Origin: Euphorbia lathyris
Lineage: Eukaryota; Streptophyta; Magnoliopsida; Malpighiales; Euphorbiaceae
Length of the DNA: 64,000 nt
Direction: 5' to 3'
NCBI RefSeq assembly: GCF_963576675.1
Contig: NC_088916.1
Coordinates: forward strand, 6,897,001-6,961,000
Below the pieces are notes generated by a model, which saw only the letters and a program-made list of their open reading frames with translations, was not told the origin of the DNA and searched no databases. This document shows, piece after piece, positions 10,829-22,009 of this stretch (its first letter is position 1; the number at the start of each line of letters is the position of its first letter). A program made the position numbers and the translations under genes.

Positions 10829-11230
10829 AAATAAATAAGGGTCTTTTACATAAAGATCGGAAATGATAAAAATATTTATAATTTAATCAAATTAATAATT
10901 TTATTAGTATTATATCAGATATATCATTTTTTATTTTAAAACTGTCAAATATTTTTGAATTTCTATCATCTTTTAACATTCTCTAACCATTTCTAACCAA
11001 TCATTTATTGATAACTTCCTAATTGACAAAATGCAAAATATGATTTGCTATAACTATAAATTACTTTTTATAAAGGCTTTTCTGTGTAATTTCCCCAATA
11101 AATAACAAGCCTCATGTCTCTTAATTAAAAAGCCCATTAGCATCTTTCCCTTTCATTCTTCTCCTTTTATAAGCTTTTATTCAGTTTATCTTGTCTTTTT
11201 TATGCCATGTATAAAGAAGAAATGAGTAGC
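10829..11230. other. AT-rich DNA; its right part recurs at about 18755-18870
   Basis: No gene. The segment 11130-11220 (with cttttataagcttttattc and atgccatgtataaagaa) resembles 18780-18862 in the same order, suggesting an old duplication of this locus on either side of the LINE. Confidence 0.5.
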
Positions 11231-11275
11231 TGCACGTGATATATTTTTTTTTTTTTTGGAAAGATACTTCTTTAA

Positions 11276-12830
11276 TTAAAGAAAGAACACATTAATATCC
11301 TCATTAATTACACTTCTTAGCCAAGCTGGCAACTCAAAAAACGAATAAGGACTAGTATTGGAAAGAGTCTGTCTAGCAATCTGATGTGCAGCTCTATTCG
11401 CTAGTCTCGGAAAGACACAGAAAACGTCTTATTTCTCATTAACTCTCTACAATCTTCTATTAAATCTCTAAAGGTAGATAGATCTAATTCATTTGTATTT
11501 ATCCCCTTCGCTACTAGCTGGGCATCAGTCTCAAATTGGACATTATCGAGCTCTACTTCTAAAGCCCAATCTAATCCCGCTCTCAGTGCCATTGCCTCCA
11601 CAACCCGAGACGGAAAGATTCCTCGTATTAACCCGCTTGCCCCTGCCATGAATGAACCATCTTCTGCCCTCACTACTGCCCCCCACCCGCAGCAATCCGA
11701 CTCTTGAAACACAGCACCATCCACATTACATTTTAGTCTACCCATGGTCGGTCTTACCCAGTGCTGTACTCGAGAGTAATGTGTGCTTAGCCTCGGCCTT
11801 TCCTGTCTAGTTGTCTGCTGCGATCTTTCCCCTACGTCCCCTCTATCTCGTCTCTGCTGTACTCGATTTTCTGCAGAATTTGGACGGTGCGGCTGCTGTT
11901 CTTGCAAATCTTCAAAGGCACGCTGCTGCAACGGCTCAGTTCTACTGTTAATTAGACAATCCTGCCTCCTCTCACTATTCTCCATCGTTGCATCTCCGCC
12001 CCCCTGCCTTGTTACTTCTCTGTTTTCCGCCCTATCTACAGCTCTTCCTTCAGCCCCAATTTCTGCTTCATTCAATCTCCTTTCCCCTCTCCCATTTTCC
12101 TCATCTTCAACCTCGACCTGCTGTCCCCCTCCTGCCCTCGCATTTTCCCGATTTCCTTTGCTTTTCTCCACTCGTCTATGTGTTGTTTGACTTGTTGAAC
12201 CCTTATATCCGCCGGTAACAATTTATCCTTCCATAGAACAGCATTCCTATGCTGCCATATTGCATACAGCACACTGACGACCTTTGTTAGATAATCTTCA
12301 TTCCCGTTAATACATTTTTCATTGAACCAGTCAACAGCATCATCAAACTCTCCATCTGGTGCATCCACCCCCATACTCCACCAACAACTTACCGCATACG
12401 GACATGCACAAAACAAGTGCCAGCTATACTCTAGGTCCACTTCACAGATTAGACAATGACTTGGAATCGCCATGTGTCTGGCCCGTAATGTCGATCTTAT
12501 CGGAAGACATCTTGAGCACATTTTCCATATAAACAATTTTATTTTAGGCGGTAACAGAATATTCCATATTCTACTCCATTCCACTCTTGGTGATCCTTCC
12601 CATTCTATAGCCCTGTAACCCGATTTAGATGTATAGCACCCATTTTTTGTAAACTTCCATGCCAGTCTATCCGGTCTATTTCTCTTAGGTATTACCAACC
12701 TGTCTATCGCCTCAACCTCCTCTCTCGAGAATAGTTCGTTTAATTTCCCCCTATCCCAGACCTTGGTTTCTCCCTCAAAGAGATTCGCCACTTTCATATC
12801 CCCCAATCCTTCCGGCCCTCTACTCTCCAC
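11276..12830 (-). pseudogene. LINE ORF2, part 3: zf-RVT and RNase H segments, frameshifted
   Basis: 12830-12072 encodes the zf-RVT region (GYRAIEWEG, IWNILLPPKIKLFIWKM, CLICEVDLEYSWHLFCACPYA). A frameshift near 12100-12170 leads into 12171-11401, which carries a charged glutamine-rich spacer and then the RNase H domain (CNVDGAVFQES, EAMALRAGLDWAL, VQFETDAQLV). A third shift at about 11410 moves the last ~45 codons, including LANRAAHQIAR, into another frame ending at a TAA at 11276-11278. A short 3' UTR and poly-A follow. Confidence 0.85.
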
Positions 12831-14383
12831 TAAATACGACCCCCCTATCCACCCATGGATCCTTCCAAATTCTAATTAGTTCCCCATTCCCCACTTCCCA
12901 CTTCAGTCCCAGGTTTAGCACTTCTATCGATTTCCAAACACCCCTCCAAATAAAGCTAGGATTTCTGCCTAACCTTGAGTTTAGAAAATTGTCAGTTGGG
13001 AAGTATTTAGCTTTGAACAATCTACTGACAAGAGCATTTGGGTTAGATATGAATTTCCATCCCTGTTTGCCGATTAGGGCAAGATTAAACATTTGAAGAT
13101 CCCTGAACCCTAGACCCCCCTTCTCTTTTAGACTACACATTTTCTCCCACCCAAACCAGTGTATCCTATCTGTCCCATTTTCCTTTTTACCCCACCAAAA
13201 GGAATTCATTATTCGTTGTAATTCCTCACAAATAGATTTAGGAATGAGAAAGGCGCTCATACAAAAAGTAGGCAGCGCCTGGGCTACCGTTTTAATCAGT
13301 ACATCCTTTCCTGCACTCGATAGGAATCTAAAACTCCACCCATTGACCCGTTTCCTTAATCTATCAACAAGGAACGAAAATAAACTTCTTTTTGATCTAC
13401 CAATCAAGGAAGGTAGTCCTAAGTATTTGCCTGCATTTAAAGGGGACCACACTCCCAACACATTGCTTATCCCCTCCCTTACTTCTCTCTTAACATTTGT
13501 GCTAAAGAAGATACCTGATTTGTTGACATTCACAGCTTGCCCTGATGCCTTTTCATAGTCTTTCAGGATTCTCAGCACGTTTTCTGCTTCCTCCACTGTT
13601 GCCCCAAAGAACAAGAAGCTATCATCTGCAAAGAATAAGTGTGTTATCACAGGGGCTCCGCGACACACCTTACATCCTCTAATCAAATCATCTCTTTCAG
13701 CTTTGTAGATTAGTTGGGAAAGCACTTCTGCACACATAATGAATAAAATATGGTGATAGTGGATCTCCTTGTCTAATTCCTCTCCCTAGGTTCACTGGCC
13801 CTGCAAGTTCATTATTGACTGATACCGAGTATGAAACAGTCGTCACACATAGCATCAACCATTGGATCCATACTTCATCAAAACCCATACCTTTCAATAC
13901 TGCCTCCAAAAACCTCCAGTCCACTCTATCATATGCCTTGCTAATGTCAATCTTTAGAGCTACATCTCCCTGTACTCCCCTGTTATTTCTTTTCATATGG
14001 TGAATAGCTTCAAAAGCTATTTGTACACTATCAATAATTGACCTTTCAGGGACAAAAGCTGCTTGGGTCTCACTAATAAGGTTAGGTAGAATTAACTTTA
14101 ACCTATTAGCAAGGACTTTTGAGATTATTTTATACAAAACATTGCACAATGCAATAGGCCTATAATCTGTCATTGTGCTGGGGGAGTCAACCTTTGGAAT
14201 CAGCACTATAATTGTATCATTCAAATTTGCCGGGAATTCCCGGCGTTCAAGCCATCCCTTACAAGCTTCGAAGATATCCTTCCCAATCTCAGGCCAAAAA
14301 TGCTGATAAAATCCCGGATTAAGTCTGTCTGAGACCCGGCGATTTATCAGGGTGCATTTGGAAAACACTTTGAACTCCTCCAT
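12820..14383 (-). pseudogene. LINE ORF2, part 2: reverse transcriptase domain, frameshifted
   Basis: Continues part 1 in frame. [34 protein letters not shown] and [12 protein letters not shown] are reverse transcriptase signatures. A frameshift near 13735 moves the rest into the frame 13737-12820, which holds the catalytic FADDSFLFF motif and the thumb region (KTVAQALPTFCMSAF). Upstream, about 30 bases near 14320-14350 read in a shifted frame: the usual FxMxPxKxPG block is visible only in the neighbouring frame, so two compensating indels flank it. Another frameshift occurs at a G run near 12825. Confidence 0.85.
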
Positions 14384-14401
14384 GGTAAACGGTTTAGTTA
14401 A

Positions 14402-15670
14402 CTATAAGTTATCTCTATCCGAGACAATAGGGGTAAGAACACTAACCGTTTCCAGGTTGCAATCTTCCGTCTGTTGGTAAGCTTGCTGAAAGTACTTTCT
14501 AGCATGCTCCTTCAAGCCCTCCTGCTCTTTTATAATCTGCCCATCTTCCTCCTGAATTGATAGAATCTGGTTCTGTTTCTTCCTGGCTCTGACACATGCA
14601 TGAAAAAATTTTGTATTCATATCTCCTCCCGTCAGCCAGAAGTGTTTTGCCCTTTGTCTCCAAAAGGTGTCTTCCTTCTCAAGAGCCTGATTGAGATGCT
14701 TCTCAACTTCCTTTATTCTTCTAATAGCCCATTCATCTCTTCTATCTCTATACTTCACAAGTTGTCTTTTTAGAGCATCAATCTCCTTCAGAAATCGATT
14801 TCTGCAACCTTTCCCGAACTCTTCCATCATCTTTGTACACCTCTCAAGTCTCTCCTGCATATTTCTACTAGCACTAAATCTCCACTGCTTCCTCACCTCC
14901 TCTGCGAAATTAGGCTCTTGCAGCCACACTTGCTCGAAGCGGAACCTCCCACGTTTACCTCTTGTTTTTGCTTCAGTGAGGGTTAGAATCAGAGGATAGT
15001 GGTCAGAATAGCTTGTGATGATATTATTAAGGTTGTGCCTTGGGAATTGACTGATCCACGCCTCATTCCCAAATATTCTGTCAAGCTTTTCCCTGACCCA
15101 GCGTGGTGTACCTCTACTCCTCTCCCATGTGAACGGGCTACCTCCTTGTCTAATCTCATGAAGTCCACACTCCTGCAGTGCTGAATTAAATCTTCTAATT
15201 AGGTTTTCCGGGTATTCTGCTCCTCCTTCCTTTTTCGATTGATCCCGAATACAGTTAAAATCTCCCATCACAATCCAGGGCAATGATGCATCATGTGCTA
15301 CGATTTTAAGGATCTCCCAAGATTCCGCCTGTAGTTGCCTGTCTGCGTATCCATAAAATCCTACACACTTTTAGTCCCCCTCCTCCCCATTCCTGATTAT
15401 TGCTTCGATATGTCTGTCTGAAAACTTTGTAATATCCAGATTCACCCCTGCTTTCCACATCATTGCTAAGCCTCCACTATGGCCCCTGCTTTCCACTACA
15501 AAACAGCCATCAAACTTCAGTTTTTTACTTATTATAACCATTCGACTTTGATCGACCAAAGTCTCCATAAGGAACACAATGTTAGGTTGGCATGATCTGA
15601 TCATCTCCCCCAACGCCCGAACTGCACGAGAGTTCCCCAATCCTCGGTAGTTCCAACTAATGCACATCAT
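14402..15670 (-). pseudogene. LINE ORF2, part 1: endonuclease domain, with an internal stop
   Basis: This is the start of ORF2. MMCISWNYRGLGN is the conserved opening of the exonuclease-endonuclease-phosphatase domain; the family's usual NCRG is NYRG here. A TAA at 15371-15373 interrupts the frame, which continues unshifted through PWIVMGDFNC (metal-binding aspartate and asparagine) and YSDHYPLIL (the SDH motif). A helical linker precedes the reverse transcriptase, including FWLTGGDMNTKFFHA, a motif common in plant LINEs. A second in-frame TAG at 14402-14404 separates this segment from the reverse transcriptase frame. Confidence 0.85.
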
Positions 15671-15819
15671 TCCTCTCGGCGGACCTATACCCCAGGTCTC
15701 GCCGCTTCATTTTCGCCTAAGCAATCCTTATCCAATGTGGAAAGGGATTCCTTGAATGTGTAACCAACTAGTGTGTCTGTTCCCTGGATATTCTTTCCTC
15801 TACCCTCTTCCTCCCCTCT

Positions 15820-16869
15820 TCAGCGTTTTCTATCTTCCAAAATTCTCAACGCGATCTCCTCAGCACTTTCCATGATCATGTTTTCATCCCCATTATCATT
15901 CATCCCATTCTGATTCACTGATACCATTCCCTGGCCCCCTGGTTGTCTCCCTGGACCACTTCCAGACGCCCCTGCAGTAAACGGGACCCCCTGCCTCTGT
16001 CTAGTAATCTGGTTGAAAGGCATGAACCTTCTTCCTCCTGGCATATTAGGATTTTCATTCTGCTCTCCTGTCTCCTTCAACCATCTTGCTCCACTCTGAT
16101 CACCCCCTCTTCTGACTGGTGCTTTCAGCCACGGTCCCCAATCTCTTTTTATCTCCTGGCTATTTTCCTCAAATTGCCTTTCACAGTATCTTTCAGCGTG
16201 TCCCAACATGCCACACAGGTAACAGAAAGTTCCAATCCGTTCATATTTGAATTGGATGAACATTGGTTCAGCTTCTGCCTTACAAATTTTTTTGAATCGT
16301 TTCAGCGGCTTTCTGACATCTATCCTTACTCGAATCCTCAGATACGAGTTTAAGCTCCCACTTCCATTCTTAGTATCATACTCCATAAACTCCCCTAGAA
16401 AGTCTGCTATCTGCCTGCCTGCTATCTCATTTCGAGCTCCGAATGGTAGATTGTGTACCTGGACCCAAATCGGCATCATGTGTAGCTGCACTGCTTCCGG
16501 TTTAACCTCGTCTGGCCATTCGTTCATCACTAGGACATAGTTGTCGAACGTCCACGGTCCTCCTGCCAGGATTTTATTACTATCTACCACATGGTAAAAT
16601 TCGAAGGAATACAGGTTAGGCATAATTTCCTGTATTGATACGCTTCTTCCTGGTCTCCATAGCCCTGTTAGTTTCAATTTCATAGCTTGAAAATTGACAA
16701 TCCGATCTGCCACAAAGGTTCCTAGAAACCTTAATCGTCTTACTTCCCTCCCCCTAGTGTCGTGGATTAAGTTTAATTCCATCCCTGTAAGCTCTTCTTC
16801 CCCCATGCTTAGGTTAGCCATATATTTTTCCATATGGAATTTTGTTCCGTTTCTCCTCACTCGGTTCAC
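15820..16869 (-). CDS. LINE ORF1 protein (DUF4283 and CCHC zinc knuckle)
   Basis: A 349-codon frame. The first half matches the plant DUF4283 fold of LINE and retroelement nucleic-acid-binding proteins (LRFLGTFVADRIVNF, then GGPWTFDNYVLVMNEW near residue 105 and PIWVQVHNLPF). A CCHC knuckle, CYLCGMLGHAERYC, lies at about 216-229. The tail is glycine- and asparagine-rich and low in complexity. It is expected to coat LINE RNA in the ribonucleoprotein. The start is uncertain: the chosen ATG-equivalent is a GTG, and the frame is open upstream to a TAG near 16950, so the true N-terminus may be longer or lie beyond a frameshift near 16860. The ORF2 start lies about 150 bp downstream. Confidence 0.85.
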   Translation of the reverse strand: MNRVRRNGTKFHMEKYMANLSMGEEELTGMELNLIHDTRGREVRRLRFLGTFVADRIVNFQAMKLKLTGLWRPGRSVSIQEIMPNLYSFEFYHVVDSNKILAGGPWTFDNYVLVMNEWPDEVKPEAVQLHMMPIWVQVHNLPFGARNEIAGRQIADFLGEFMEYDTKNGSGSLNSYLRIRVRIDVRKPLKRFKKICKAEAEPMFIQFKYERIGTFCYLCGMLGHAERYCERQFEENSQEIKRDWGPWLKAPVRRGGDQSGARWLKETGEQNENPNMPGGRRFMPFNQITRQRQGVPFTAGASGSGPGRQPGGQGMVSVNQNGMNDNGDENMIMESAEEIALRILEDRKR

Positions 16870-17116
16870 CAGCCACCCCTTCGTATATGCCTCCTGTTGC
16901 AGAGTTGCGCGATTTTGGTTTTTGTCTTGGCCGTCCCAGCTTTTCCCTTGTGCCTATGAAACTCAGTTCTTGGATACAGTCTCACAAATTAACTACCTCC
17001 CCGGCCAGCCCTGAAGATTACCAGCGGCGGCGACTACCCTCACTCACGATTTGGAGGGACAAAAACTCTCACGGCGATATCGCGCCCTAGCGGAGAGACT
17101 CGATGCATGTGATGTA

Positions 17117-19606
17117 TTTTTAGCTACAAATTACAATTATTTAAATTAAATATTCACAATTGATTAGTTTCTTAAGTGTTTAATACGATGAATGAATAAA
17201 AAAGGAAAAAATATAAAAATAAATTATATGGTTTGATTGATTTGTAAAAACAGTTCTCGTGGTTTAAAAGTTTACAAGTATGAGTTTGTACTTTATGAAT
17301 TTTACAGTTAAAGAATATGTAAGTCAATTTTTGAACCAAATAATACTTGTGGTTTAGTTAATTTGTAAAGTTAGACCATGAATTTTGAATAATTTTACAA
17401 AGTCAATATTTTTAATTACTATAAAATACTCCCATTTTGGGTTAAAGACAATAATTTTTTGAAAGAATGACTGAATTTGTAAACTAGAAAAGACATAGAT
17501 CTCTGTTTGTGAACTTTTAAACCATGGTTTGTCTTTATAAATTAGCCAAATCACATTTTATACTTTTCCTTTAAAACAATAATCAAAATTTTGATGCATT
17601 GAAATAAAGTTAGAGAGACCGAATCCATTAAAATCAGCATAATCGTAGGCCTCGTGAAAGATAAAGTTGAACTTTACTTCTATCATTTTAAGGGAAGTAT
17701 AGATTTACCTAAAAGGATGAAATGACACAGTTTTATTCCTAATATTGCAAGCAATATCAAGTTTACCCCTACTAATAGAAAATTCAAAGAGATCGATTTT
17801 ACATTTATTCGATAGTTTCACTAACATATGAGCAATTTTACCTTTAATGTTGGTATGTAAGAGCAATTTTACTTTTAATGTTGGCAGGTAGCCCGAACAC
17901 AATGGGCATGGGCCAGGTCTAGTTGTATATAACTGTTTTAATAATATAATAAATATTTTAAACAATTTTTTTTGTGATTAATTTGTATCTGAAAAATTTA
18001 AATATTAGCATTTTGGAAGATTGTTATAACTGTATTTGTAACATAATAAAAAATTTAGACGTCACTAATGTTTGAAAAGTTCAATATTACATTTAAATAA
18101 AGAGTCAAATAATAGTAAATCGATCTGTTTAAATTTTCATTTAAAAAGAATAAATTTAATCATATGAGTAAAATTGTATAATTTCATACATTAAGAGAAG
18201 TCTACATTTCTCAGAAAAACAATAAGAGCAAATTTGCATGTTACTATGATCTAAATTTGAATCATATCCGAGCGAAGCTTTGGCCTACTCATGCTCGGCT
18301 CTTTAAAAAATTGACGAGTTCGACCTCAATATTCTGCTAACGAGTAACTCATTAATTCTATTCATGAACTTTGCTCGTGAACAATACATTAATTATGTCC
18401 ATTTGAAATTCCTTTAACACAAAACTACGTTGTTTTACATTTCTTTTTTTTTATAGATATACAATTATTAAAAAAATAATCGAATCAAGTTTTCTCACAA
18501 GCATGTTCATAAACATTATAACTGAGTTTCGACGTATTCAAACTCGGTGCGTTTATAAGTCGAACCACATATAAACAAACTTTTATTGAACTGAACACCG
18601 AACCACTCAGTTGCAGCCCTAACCTTGACCCGCTCATAATGATTTTTGCCCATCTTAAAATATGTTTTTTCATGTAGAATACTTAATAATGATCATTAAT
18701 TAATTAATTAAACTTAAGATTATCCATATGAGAATAAATAGGGAATCTTCACATCTTATATCTCTTACATAAAAAAGCCCATTTAAGGCCACCTTAGCAG
18801 CTTTCCCTTTTATAAGCTTTTATTCTTTTATCTTGTCCTTTTTTATGTCATGTATAAAGAATAAGCTATAGCTTTCAAGCTTAACTTATACTATATTTCA
18901 TTCATTCTTTCTTATCTAAAACTTTTAACTTATATTTTTGTCAAGAAAAAAATACCTTTAAACTTATATTGATTTATGACCCTTTTTAGTTTATTTGATG
19001 TTTGCTGTTATAATCTGCCATTTACTTTTAGAAAAGCAGGGATTTCCTACTGTTAATAAAAAAACAATTTTTATGTATAAAAGATAAATTGTAGTTCAAT
19101 AACTAAATATTTAAAACTCTCATTTTTAATATAAAAAGATAAACAAAAAGAGAAAATAGAGTAAACAAACACTCCTTAATACATCTAAACTGTAAAAAAA
19201 AAAAAAAGCCATGCAGCGGCCAACTTTATAGAGTGTAGTGTTAGCTTCCTAAATTTGCTTAGAGTGTGTTATTGGCTACATGGACTTGCTTAGAGTAATT
19301 TATTTTCCACCTGAATTTGTTTAAAAGCAATTTATTAACCATGCGCGGAGAAAAGGGCCTAGGGGACCGAGGCCCCCAGCCGCCCCCTCCCATGAGCTAT
19401 CCCAGACCCTGTTGCCAATAGATTAAGGTTAGTGCAATTTAATCAGTTCATTGAATTTGTATCATATACTATTCAATTTGATTAGTATATGATAGATGAT
19501 AAATTTCTCTAAGTTCATTTAAAACGATCCAATCTAATTTTGTAATTCAAATCTAGTTCAATTTTAAAAAGTTTTATAGTGGTATGACAAACTTGGTTCT
19601 CAACTG

Positions 19607-19608
<2 letters not shown>
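17117..19608. other. AT-rich intergenic DNA with eroded repeats
   Basis: 17690-17910 contains a decayed gggataaggtgc-family arm (gagcaattttacctttaatg repeated). 17930-18200 resembles 9960-10260, and 18755-18870 resembles 11100-11220. 18230-18660 has gagct/gctcg-rich phrases of a common plant dispersed repeat. 19195-19410 holds repeated ttgcttagagt phrases and a GC-rich patch (gaggcccccagccgccccct). No gene is supported. Confidence 0.5.

Positions 19609-19679
<71 letters not shown>
19609..19679. repeat. (TA)n microsatellite, about 35 repeats
   Basis: An uninterrupted TA dinucleotide run of about 70 bp. A short reading frame through it has no meaning. Confidence 0.97.
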
Positions 19680-19681
<2 letters not shown>

Positions 19682-19979
19682 GACAAAAAAAATTAAACAA
19701 GTTTAATTTAGTAAAAAATAATAATTACGATCAACGGAACAATTATGTATTCGTTGCTTATAATAATTTATTGGTGTCTAGAGTTGTTTAAAGTGTATAC
19801 ATGTTAGTTTCTACAAAACCTACCTTGTTGTGCCACCTGAACTTAAAAAATTAATATATGTCACTTTAAGTAATTTCACGACTAATGAGACATTATCTAT
19901 AAATTCTATAAATTTAGGGGCCAATGGATTTTTTAAGCATATGATGCGTTAAGGTTTATAACCCCAACATTTTAAGAGA

Positions 19980-20440
19980 AGTGCATATTTAGGATCAACA
20001 TGTGAAATGATGTAAATTTAACAGCAAGATCAATTTTAGCCATATATTATCGAAAATTAAAAAAAACTGGTTTGACTAGTAGTTAACTGTCACTAATTAT
20101 ATCTAAGATATTTAATGCAAGACAAAAAAAAAAGATATTCAGTGTATTACTAGCAAAATTATAATTTTTTTTTTGTTAAAATGTTAAAAACTAAATTTGC
20201 TACATATGAATTAATCACAAAGTTTTTTTTTTTTTGGTCAAACTGTCTAAAATATTTGCTGTATTATTAATATAGTTACAAAAAAAACCAATAAAAAAGG
20301 TACAAAACTACTTAAATTTATCGACTAACTTATTTTAAGGATTCGATATGACAGCTAAAAAACAGTTAAATCATTCTTTTTAAATTTTTGATAATAGACC
20401 TAAATTTGATATTGCTTGAAAACGTTAAGGTTAAATTTGA
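19980..20440. repeat. Decayed dispersed repeat, inverted relative to the 9960-10260 and 17930-18200 copies
   Basis: Read in reverse complement it shares phrases with those segments: a ttgtaactatattaataatac-like word, ttttagacagtttg and a gctgtcatatcg word. No coding capacity. Confidence 0.4.
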
Positions 20441-20678
20441 ACATAGCTAAATACACTTGAAACGCTATGAATTATTATTATTTATTTATTTTTTTTTTCC
20501 AAGTATATGTTTGCCTGTTTTAGAAAAAAGCCCGTTGAACCAAAATTGCAAAATTTACCGATACCTCCTTCAACTACCTTAATATGCTAATCTCATTATT
20601 CATTTTCATTTTAGTCCTCTTTTCTCCGTTCCAATTTCTTGTGTTTTTCAGCTCAGATTCCGTCATCTACTACCTTCA

Positions 20679-21554
20679 ATGTGGCGGCGCTGGACTAAAT
20701 CACCCGTTCAACTTCATCCACCTTCTTCTAATCCCTCTTTCTCTTCCACTTCCTTCAAAGATATCCATAACCTTTTCACCGACGACGACGATTCTCCCGT
20801 CCCAAACACCAAATTATCCTCCATTTTCCACCGCGTCCGCGCCGCCAACTCAATCCTCCGATCCTTTTCCGCAACTCCTGAAGTCTCCGATTCTCAATTT
20901 GATTCTCAACCTCATAATAATGTCTTACCAGCTCTTAAAACACCGCCGCCATCGCCATCGCCACCGCAAAGTAGTCTCCCTCAATCGGAGCTCCAAGAGC
21001 CCGCACCGCCACCGCAAAGTAATCCTCCTCAATCGGAGCTCCAAGAACCCGCACCGCAACCGCCTTCCATTACAATACCGGGAGCCGAAAAACAGATTGT
21101 TATATACTTCACAAGCCTCCGAGTAGTCCGATCGACATTCGAGGATTGCAGATTCGTTCAGACGCTCCTCCGAACATTTCGAGTATCGATCGACGAACGA
21201 GATCTGGCGATGGATTCCAGCTTCATAAAAGAGTTACAGCAGATATTTGGCGGCGGTGGTCAAACTAAGTTAACTTTGCCGTGTGTTTTCATCGGCGGAA
21301 GGTACATTGGCGGTGCGGATGAGATTAGAGATTTGCACGACGCAGGTGAGCTCAAAAAGCTTGTGAAAGGATTGCCCGCAGCGGAACCTGGCGCCTGTCA
21401 CGTGTGCGGTGGTTATAAGTTCATTTTGTGCACCGACTGTAACGGTAGCCATAAAATGTATACAGAGAAATTTGCATTCAGAAGCTGTATCGCTTGCAAC
21501 GAGAATGGTCTCATTAGGTGCCCTTCTTGCTCTTCTTGTTCTTCTTTCTGCTAA
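20679..21554 (+). CDS. Glutaredoxin-family protein, plant C-terminal CxxC-rich type (similar to At5g39865 class)
   Basis: Intact single-exon gene of 291 residues. The first ~130 residues are a low-complexity Ser/Pro-rich N-terminus starting MWRRWTKSP. Residues ~135-235 form the glutaredoxin-like domain: IVIYFTSLR, RSTFEDC, an IDERD segment, TLPCVFIGGRYIGGADE with the cis-proline at 201, then LHDAGELKKLV. The usual N-terminal CxxC active site is replaced by TSLR, as in this plant subfamily, so ordinary thiol reductase activity is unlikely. The C-terminus has paired cysteines (C240/C243, C251/C254, C270/C273, C281/C284), a probable zinc-binding module. The ATG at 20679 was chosen because the opening matches family N-termini; the overlapping frame at 20584 is low-complexity. 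A 48-bp direct repeat lies in frame inside the proline-rich part. Its partner or target cannot be read from the sequence. Confidence 0.92.
   Translation: MWRRWTKSPVQLHPPSSNPSFSSTSFKDIHNLFTDDDDSPVPNTKLSSIFHRVRAANSILRSFSATPEVSDSQFDSQPHNNVLPALKTPPPSPSPPQSSLPQSELQEPAPPPQSNPPQSELQEPAPQPPSITIPGAEKQIVIYFTSLRVVRSTFEDCRFVQTLLRTFRVSIDERDLAMDSSFIKELQQIFGGGGQTKLTLPCVFIGGRYIGGADEIRDLHDAGELKKLVKGLPAAEPGACHVCGGYKFILCTDCNGSHKMYTEKFAFRSCIACNENGLIRCPSCSSCSSFC
20961..21056 (+). repeat. Two 48-bp tandem repeats in the glutaredoxin-like gene
   Basis: Copies at 20961-21008 and 21009-21056 differ at only a few positions and encode 16-residue units PPQSSLPQSELQEPAP and PPQSNPPQSELQEPAP. Because 48 is a multiple of three, the frame is kept. 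Confidence 0.92.
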
Positions 21555-22001
21555 TTAATCTTACTTTCAGTTAATTAACAAAAATTATGGATTTTTTTTT
21601 TTTTTTTTTACTTTATTGGGGGCTATTTTATTTTTATTTTTTTGTGGTAAAATTATATGATAGACCCCATTAGATAGGTAGGTGAGGACTTTTTTTTTAA
21701 TATATATTTATTTAGTGTTTGGTGTTATATAAGATTTGAAATTTAATTAAACAAGAATACAACAAGATTAGTTGAGAAAAAAATTGTCCATTGCATTTTG
21801 AGTCTTTTTATTCGGTTGTTTTCATGATTTTGAATTCAAGATAATGGCCCTGTTTAGCTATTAACTAATTCTGTAAACTTGTTTTAGCTCATTATGTAAA
21901 CTTGTTTAGTAAACTTAGTTGTTTGTTAACGGTTGTTTGTTAAAATGATAAATAAAAATATGATAAAACTTTTATTTAGAGCTCAAATATAGTAATTGGG
22001 G
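21555..22001. other. 3' flank of the glutaredoxin-like gene
   Basis: AT-rich sequence with poly-T runs, presumably containing the 3' UTR and polyadenylation region. No further gene is seen. Confidence 0.5.
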
Positions 22002-22009
22002 ATAAAAAT

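Larger units (their letters stand above)
11244..17103 (-). mobile_element. Full-length L1-type LINE (non-LTR retrotransposon)
   Basis: A 5.86-kb minus-strand element. Its 3' end is a poly-A (seen as T residues at 11244-11257) and its 5' UTR lies at about 16950-17103. The flanks are a 13-bp target-site duplication with two mismatches: tgcacgtgatata at 11231-11243 and tgcatgtgatgta at 17104-17116. ORF1 encodes a DUF4283 and zinc-knuckle protein. ORF2 encodes endonuclease, reverse transcriptase, zf-RVT and RNase H segments in the normal order. ORF2 carries two in-frame stops and several frameshifts, so this copy cannot move itself. Confidence 0.92.

Noticed and set aside
11783..12190. 135-codon plus-strand frame
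   Set aside because: It is antisense to the LINE ORF2 RNase H spacer. Its cysteine/serine/leucine-rich composition is a by-product of that charged low-complexity region.
19515..19700. 61-codon frame across the TA repeat
   Set aside because: It encodes only alternating Tyr-Ile from the microsatellite.
20584..21126. 180-codon frame overlapping the glutaredoxin-like gene
   Set aside because: It is an out-of-frame shadow of the proline-rich N-terminus. The recognisable glutaredoxin domain lies in the other frame.
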